Translations under genes and position numbers: made by a program | Part shown: in pieces, positions 61,433 to 64,000 of the stretch | How positions within the stretch are numbered: the stretch's first letter is position 1 | Layout: every line of letters begins with the position of its first letter | Notes under the pieces: model-generated | Told to the model about the DNA's origin: nothing | Databases searched by the model: none | The model's input: the letters and a program-made list of their open reading frames with translations, nothing else | From: Clavibacter nebraskensis NCPPB 2581 | Lineage (GTDB): Bacteria > Actinomycetota > Actinomycetes > Actinomycetales > Microbacteriaceae | NCBI RefSeq assembly: GCF_000355695.1 | Contig: NC_020891.1 | Location: 2,108,001 to 2,172,000, forward strand | Reading direction: 5' to 3' | DNA length: 64,000 nt

Positions 61433-62799
61433 GCGAGCACTCCCGATCCGGCCGCGGGCAGGTCGTCGGGCAGCCCGAACTCCTGGAACGCGATCCGCTC
61501 CTCCACGGCGTAGTCCTCGCGCCCCGTGATCGCCCGGAGGATCCGCGAGTTGCGGTGCGCGGTCATCCCGAGGTCGGGTGCGACGAAGCCGTGCGTGTGC
61601 ACCTCCGCGTTCTGCACGAAGAGCGTGCCGGCGTCGTCGACCGTGTGCTCGCGCGCCACGTCGAGCCGGCCGCGCGCGTCGCGGTGCACGCGGTCGCCGA
61701 GCCCGTCAAGGATCCGCGGCGCCTGCGCGTCGTAGCCGCTCGCCATGATCACCGCACCCGTCGGCCACTCGCGCTCGGCGCCCGTCTCCGCGTGCCGGAG
61801 CCCGAGGACCGCGCCGCCGTCGGGCGTCGCGCGCGCCGAGACGACCTCCGCGTTGGTGAGCAGCCGAGTCGGCACGCCGGATCCCGCGTCGCCGCCGGCC
61901 GCGAGCCGCCCCTCGGCCCGCAGCGCGTCGAACGCGAGCCGCTTCCGGTAGAGCGCGTGGAAGATGTCGTCGATGAGCTCCGAGTCGATCCCCTTGTAGA
62001 GGCTCCGCTGCTCGCGCAGCAGCACCTCGCGCGCGTCCGCAGGCAGGCCGAAGAAGTGGTCGCTGTACTCGGGGCTCGTCATCTCGAGCGTGAGCCGCGT
62101 GTACTCGAGCGGGAAGAACCGCGGCGAGCGCGTGATCCAGTCGAGCCGGTAGCCGCGGGAGTCCACGTCCTCGAGGAGGTCGCGGTAGATCTCGGCGGCA
62201 CTCTGCCCGCTGCCGACGACAGTGATCGCCTCCCGCTCCTGCAGCGCGTCCTTGGCGCCGAGGTAGCCGGAGCTGTGCACGACGCCCGGGAGGTCGCGCA
62301 CCGCCACGGGGAGCCAGGGCGGCGTGCCGACGCCGACCACCAGGTTCCGGCCGCGGTGCACGTGCGCGGTGCCCGCCGCGTCGATCGACTCGACGACGTA
62401 CGCGCCGTCCGCGTCGTCGAACGACACCGCCTGCACGTCGCGATCGAGCTCGATGCCGCGCGCCCGCTCCGACGCCCACCGGCAGTACGCGACGTACTCG
62501 CTGCGCAGCACGAAGAAGTCCTCGCGGATGTAGAAGGAGTACAGCCGCCCGGTGTCCTTGAGGTAGGCGAGGAACGAGAAGCGCGAGGTCGGATCCGCGA
62601 GCGTCACGAGGTCGGCGAGGAACGGCGTCTGCAGGTGCGCGGTCGGCAGCATCATGCCGGGGTGCCAGTCGAAGCGCGGCTTCCGCTCGAGCACGACGAG
62701 GTCGAGGTCGAGGGGGTCCGCGAGGCAGGCGAGGCCGAGGTTCGCGGGGCCGAGGCCGATCGCGACGACGTCGTGGATGCGGTCGGGGGTGGCGCTCAT
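61429..62799 (-). CDS. lysine/cadaverine N6-hydroxylase (DesB-like)
   Basis: 456-residue flavin-dependent N-hydroxylating monooxygenase (IucD/SidA family) that makes the hydroxamate precursor. FAD motif GLGPANLGLAC at residues 15-25, FDWHPGMMLPTAHLQTPFLADLV (the family block binding flavin and substrate), NADPH motif VVGSGQSAAEIY and C-terminal NAEVHTHGFVAPDLGMTAHRN. ATG 62799 overlaps the decarboxylase stop as ATGA, and its stop overlaps the synthetase start as GTGA, so the operon is translationally coupled throughout. Cadaverine rather than lysine is inferred from the adjacent decarboxylase. Confidence 0.96.
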   Translation of the reverse strand: MSATPDRIHDVVAIGLGPANLGLACLADPLDLDLVVLERKPRFDWHPGMMLPTAHLQTPFLADLVTLADPTSRFSFLAYLKDTGRLYSFYIREDFFVLRSEYVAYCRWASERARGIELDRDVQAVSFDDADGAYVVESIDAAGTAHVHRGRNLVVGVGTPPWLPVAVRDLPGVVHSSGYLGAKDALQEREAITVVGSGQSAAEIYRDLLEDVDSRGYRLDWITRSPRFFPLEYTRLTLEMTSPEYSDHFFGLPADAREVLLREQRSLYKGIDSELIDDIFHALYRKRLAFDALRAEGRLAAGGDAGSGVPTRLLTNAEVVSARATPDGGAVLGLRHAETGAEREWPTGAVIMASGYDAQAPRILDGLGDRVHRDARGRLDVAREHTVDDAGTLFVQNAEVHTHGFVAPDLGMTAHRNSRILRAITGREDYAVEERIAFQEFGLPDDLPAAGSGVLA

Positions 62800-64000
62800 C
62801 GGCCGGCCTCCGCGGGAGTCGTACGCGCCGTCTCGCCCAGCCCGGCGTCGAGCGCGTCGCCCGCCGCCACCACCATCCCGAGGATCTCCGCGATGTGCGC
62901 GTCGGTCGTCGCCGGGTTGAGCAGCGTGAGCTTGAGGTGCGCGCGCCCACCCACGCGCGTGGCGGCGACCATCGCGCGGCCGGAGTCCTGGATCGCCTGC
63001 CGGATGCCGCGGTTGACGGCGTCCGAGCGCGCTCCCGCGTCGGGCACCACGGATCCCGCCCGCTCCCCCTCCGGCACGTACCGGAACACGAGCGCGCTGA
63101 TCTCCGGCCGCACCACCACCTCGAGCGCCGGATCCCGCCGCAGCGCCTGCCACGCGCGGTCGGCGAGCGCGATGACGTCGTCGAGCATCCGCCCCACCCC
63201 GTCGGCGCCCACCGTCCGCAGCGTCAGCCAGAGCTTCAGCGCGTCGAACCGCCGCGTGGTCTGCAGCGACTTGTCGACCTGGTTCGGGATCTCCTCGTGC
63301 GCCCGGTCGGCCGGGTTCAGGTAGTCGGCGTGCAGCGTCGCGTGCCGGAGCGTCCGGCCGTCGTGCACGAGCAGCGCGCTGGAGCTCACGGGCTGGAAGA
63401 AGGTCTTGTGGTAGTCGACGGTCACCGAGTCGGCGCGCTCGATCCCGTCGAGCAGGTGCCGGTGCCGGAGCGAGGTGAGGAGCCCGCCGCCGTACGCGGC
63501 GTCGACGTGCAGCCAGATCCCCTCGCGTCGGCACACGTTGCCGATGGCGGGCAGCGGGTCGACGCTGCCGAAGTCGGTGGTGCCGGCGGTCGCCACGACG
63601 GCGATGGGCAGGACGCCCGCCGCGTAGCAGCGCGCGAGCTCGCGCTCGAGGGCGTCGACCCGCATCCGCTTGGCGTCGTCGCTCGGCACGCGGATGACCG
63701 CGTCGGGGGCGAGGCCGAGGATCCGGGCGCTCTTCTCGACGCTGAAGTGGCCGACGTCGCTGACGAGGATCCGCATCCGCTGCCGGTCATCCATCGACAG
63801 CCCGTGGACGGCCGCCGCCTCGTCGCGCGCGAGCAGGAGCGCCTGGAGGTTCGACTGGCTGCCGCCGCTCGTGAAGACGCCGTCCGCGTCGTCGCCGAGG
63901 CCCGCGCGGGCCGCGGTCCAGTCGATGAGCGCGCGCTCGATGAGGGTCGCGCCCGCGCTCTGGTCCCACGTGTCCATCGACGTGTTGACGCTCGAGAGGA
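62796..64000 (-). CDS. PLP-dependent lysine/diamine decarboxylase (DesA-like), 5' end cut by window
   Basis: At least 400 residues visible; the N-terminus lies beyond 64000. Group II PLP decarboxylase of the DesA/aromatic-acid-decarboxylase-like kind. SGGSQSNLQALLLAR (phosphate cup), LHVDAAYGGGLLTSL (Asp salt bridge), and DYHKTFFQPVSSSALL with the PLP-Lys at about 63405-63407. C-terminal catalytic segment includes ISALVFRYVPEG. Probably makes cadaverine from lysine for desferrioxamine; other diamine or 2,4-diaminobutyrate substrates are possible. Heads the operon with the hydroxylase and the fused synthetase. Confidence 0.93.
   Translation of the reverse strand, partial: LSSVNTSMDTWDQSAGATLIERALIDWTAARAGLGDDADGVFTSGGSQSNLQALLLARDEAAAVHGLSMDDRQRMRILVSDVGHFSVEKSARILGLAPDAVIRVPSDDAKRMRVDALERELARCYAAGVLPIAVVATAGTTDFGSVDPLPAIGNVCRREGIWLHVDAAYGGGLLTSLRHRHLLDGIERADSVTVDYHKTFFQPVSSSALLVHDGRTLRHATLHADYLNPADRAHEEIPNQVDKSLQTTRRFDALKLWLTLRTVGADGVGRMLDDVIALADRAWQALRRDPALEVVVRPEISALVFRYVPEGERAGSVVPDAGARSDAVNRGIRQAIQDSGRAMVAATRVGGRAHLKLTLLNPATTDAHIAEILGMVVAAGDALDAGLGETARTTPAEAGR

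Noticed and set aside
1-64000. CRISPR array, tRNA or rRNA genes
   Set aside because: No evenly spaced direct repeats, cloverleaf-like segments or rRNA signature stretches were noticed in any intergenic gap.

Overview
The window is chromosomal DNA from a high-G+C actinomycete. Codon third positions are almost all G or C, GTG starts are common, and gene order and protein types fit the family Microbacteriaceae, most likely Clavibacter or a close relative. That placement is inference from recognised proteins, not a database match. No rRNA, tRNA, CRISPR array, prophage or intact insertion sequence is visible. About 58 protein genes are supported, mostly in short co-directional runs closed by strong GC-rich hairpin terminators.

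Layout. 1-11.6 kb: a TIGR01777 epimerase, then a minus-strand housekeeping block: rpsO, pnp, M16 peptidase, histidine phosphatase, dapB and a TPR-like membrane protein. Between pnp and the M16 gene sits an accessory stretch with a secreted PKD protein, a lipoprotein, an aldo/keto reductase, a YbhB-like protein and a Pro-rich membrane protein. 11.8-23.7 kb: MFS exporter, HNH nuclease (frameshifted), DASS-type anion transporter, HelD-like helicase, VanZ protein, MetE-like protein, apt, M50 peptidase, aldo/keto reductase, lspA and a PH-like membrane protein. 23.7-29.2 kb: a stress-flavoured group (DJ-1/PfpI, SMP-30, Dps, SDR, TUDOR-like protein), then a histidine kinase and response regulator. 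29.2-34.5 kb: DacB-type peptidase, a serine-recombinase relative without its catalytic serine, DUF3072 protein, PrsW-like protease, FAD-linked oxidase. 34.5-39.1 kb: a DNA-repair island of AlkA-like glycosylase, Ku and three-domain LigD, with ku and ligD divergent. 39.2-49.7 kb: FAH hydrolase, a YtxH/LEA-like repeat protein, aspartase, DUF429, polyprenol-phosphate mannosyltransferase with GtrA, Nramp-related transporter, NCS2 purine permease, PiT phosphate transporter. 49.8-58.9 kb: carboxylesterase, CYTH-CHAD protein, YihY/BrkB, two oxidoreductases with a MarR regulator, SDR, and a small Hsp20 under CIRCE plus HAIR-like operators. 58.9-64 kb: a desferrioxamine-type siderophore operon (decarboxylase cut by the window edge, lysine N6-hydroxylase, and an acyltransferase fused to the IucA/IucC-type synthetase).

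Points most worth a second look: two genes (HNH nuclease at 13.2 kb, MarR at 56.4 kb) each appear to lack one base in a G/C homopolymer; the small heat-shock gene carries both HrcA-type and HspR-type operators; the siderophore acyltransferase and synthetase are fused; the recombinase relative looks catalytically dead; one protein has eight uninterrupted 11-residue repeats; and the Nramp-like transporter lacks the canonical metal-site motifs. I saw no clearly novel multi-gene defence or biosynthetic system; the best candidates for undescribed biology are the recombinase relative, the 11-mer protein and the PKD/lipoprotein pair.
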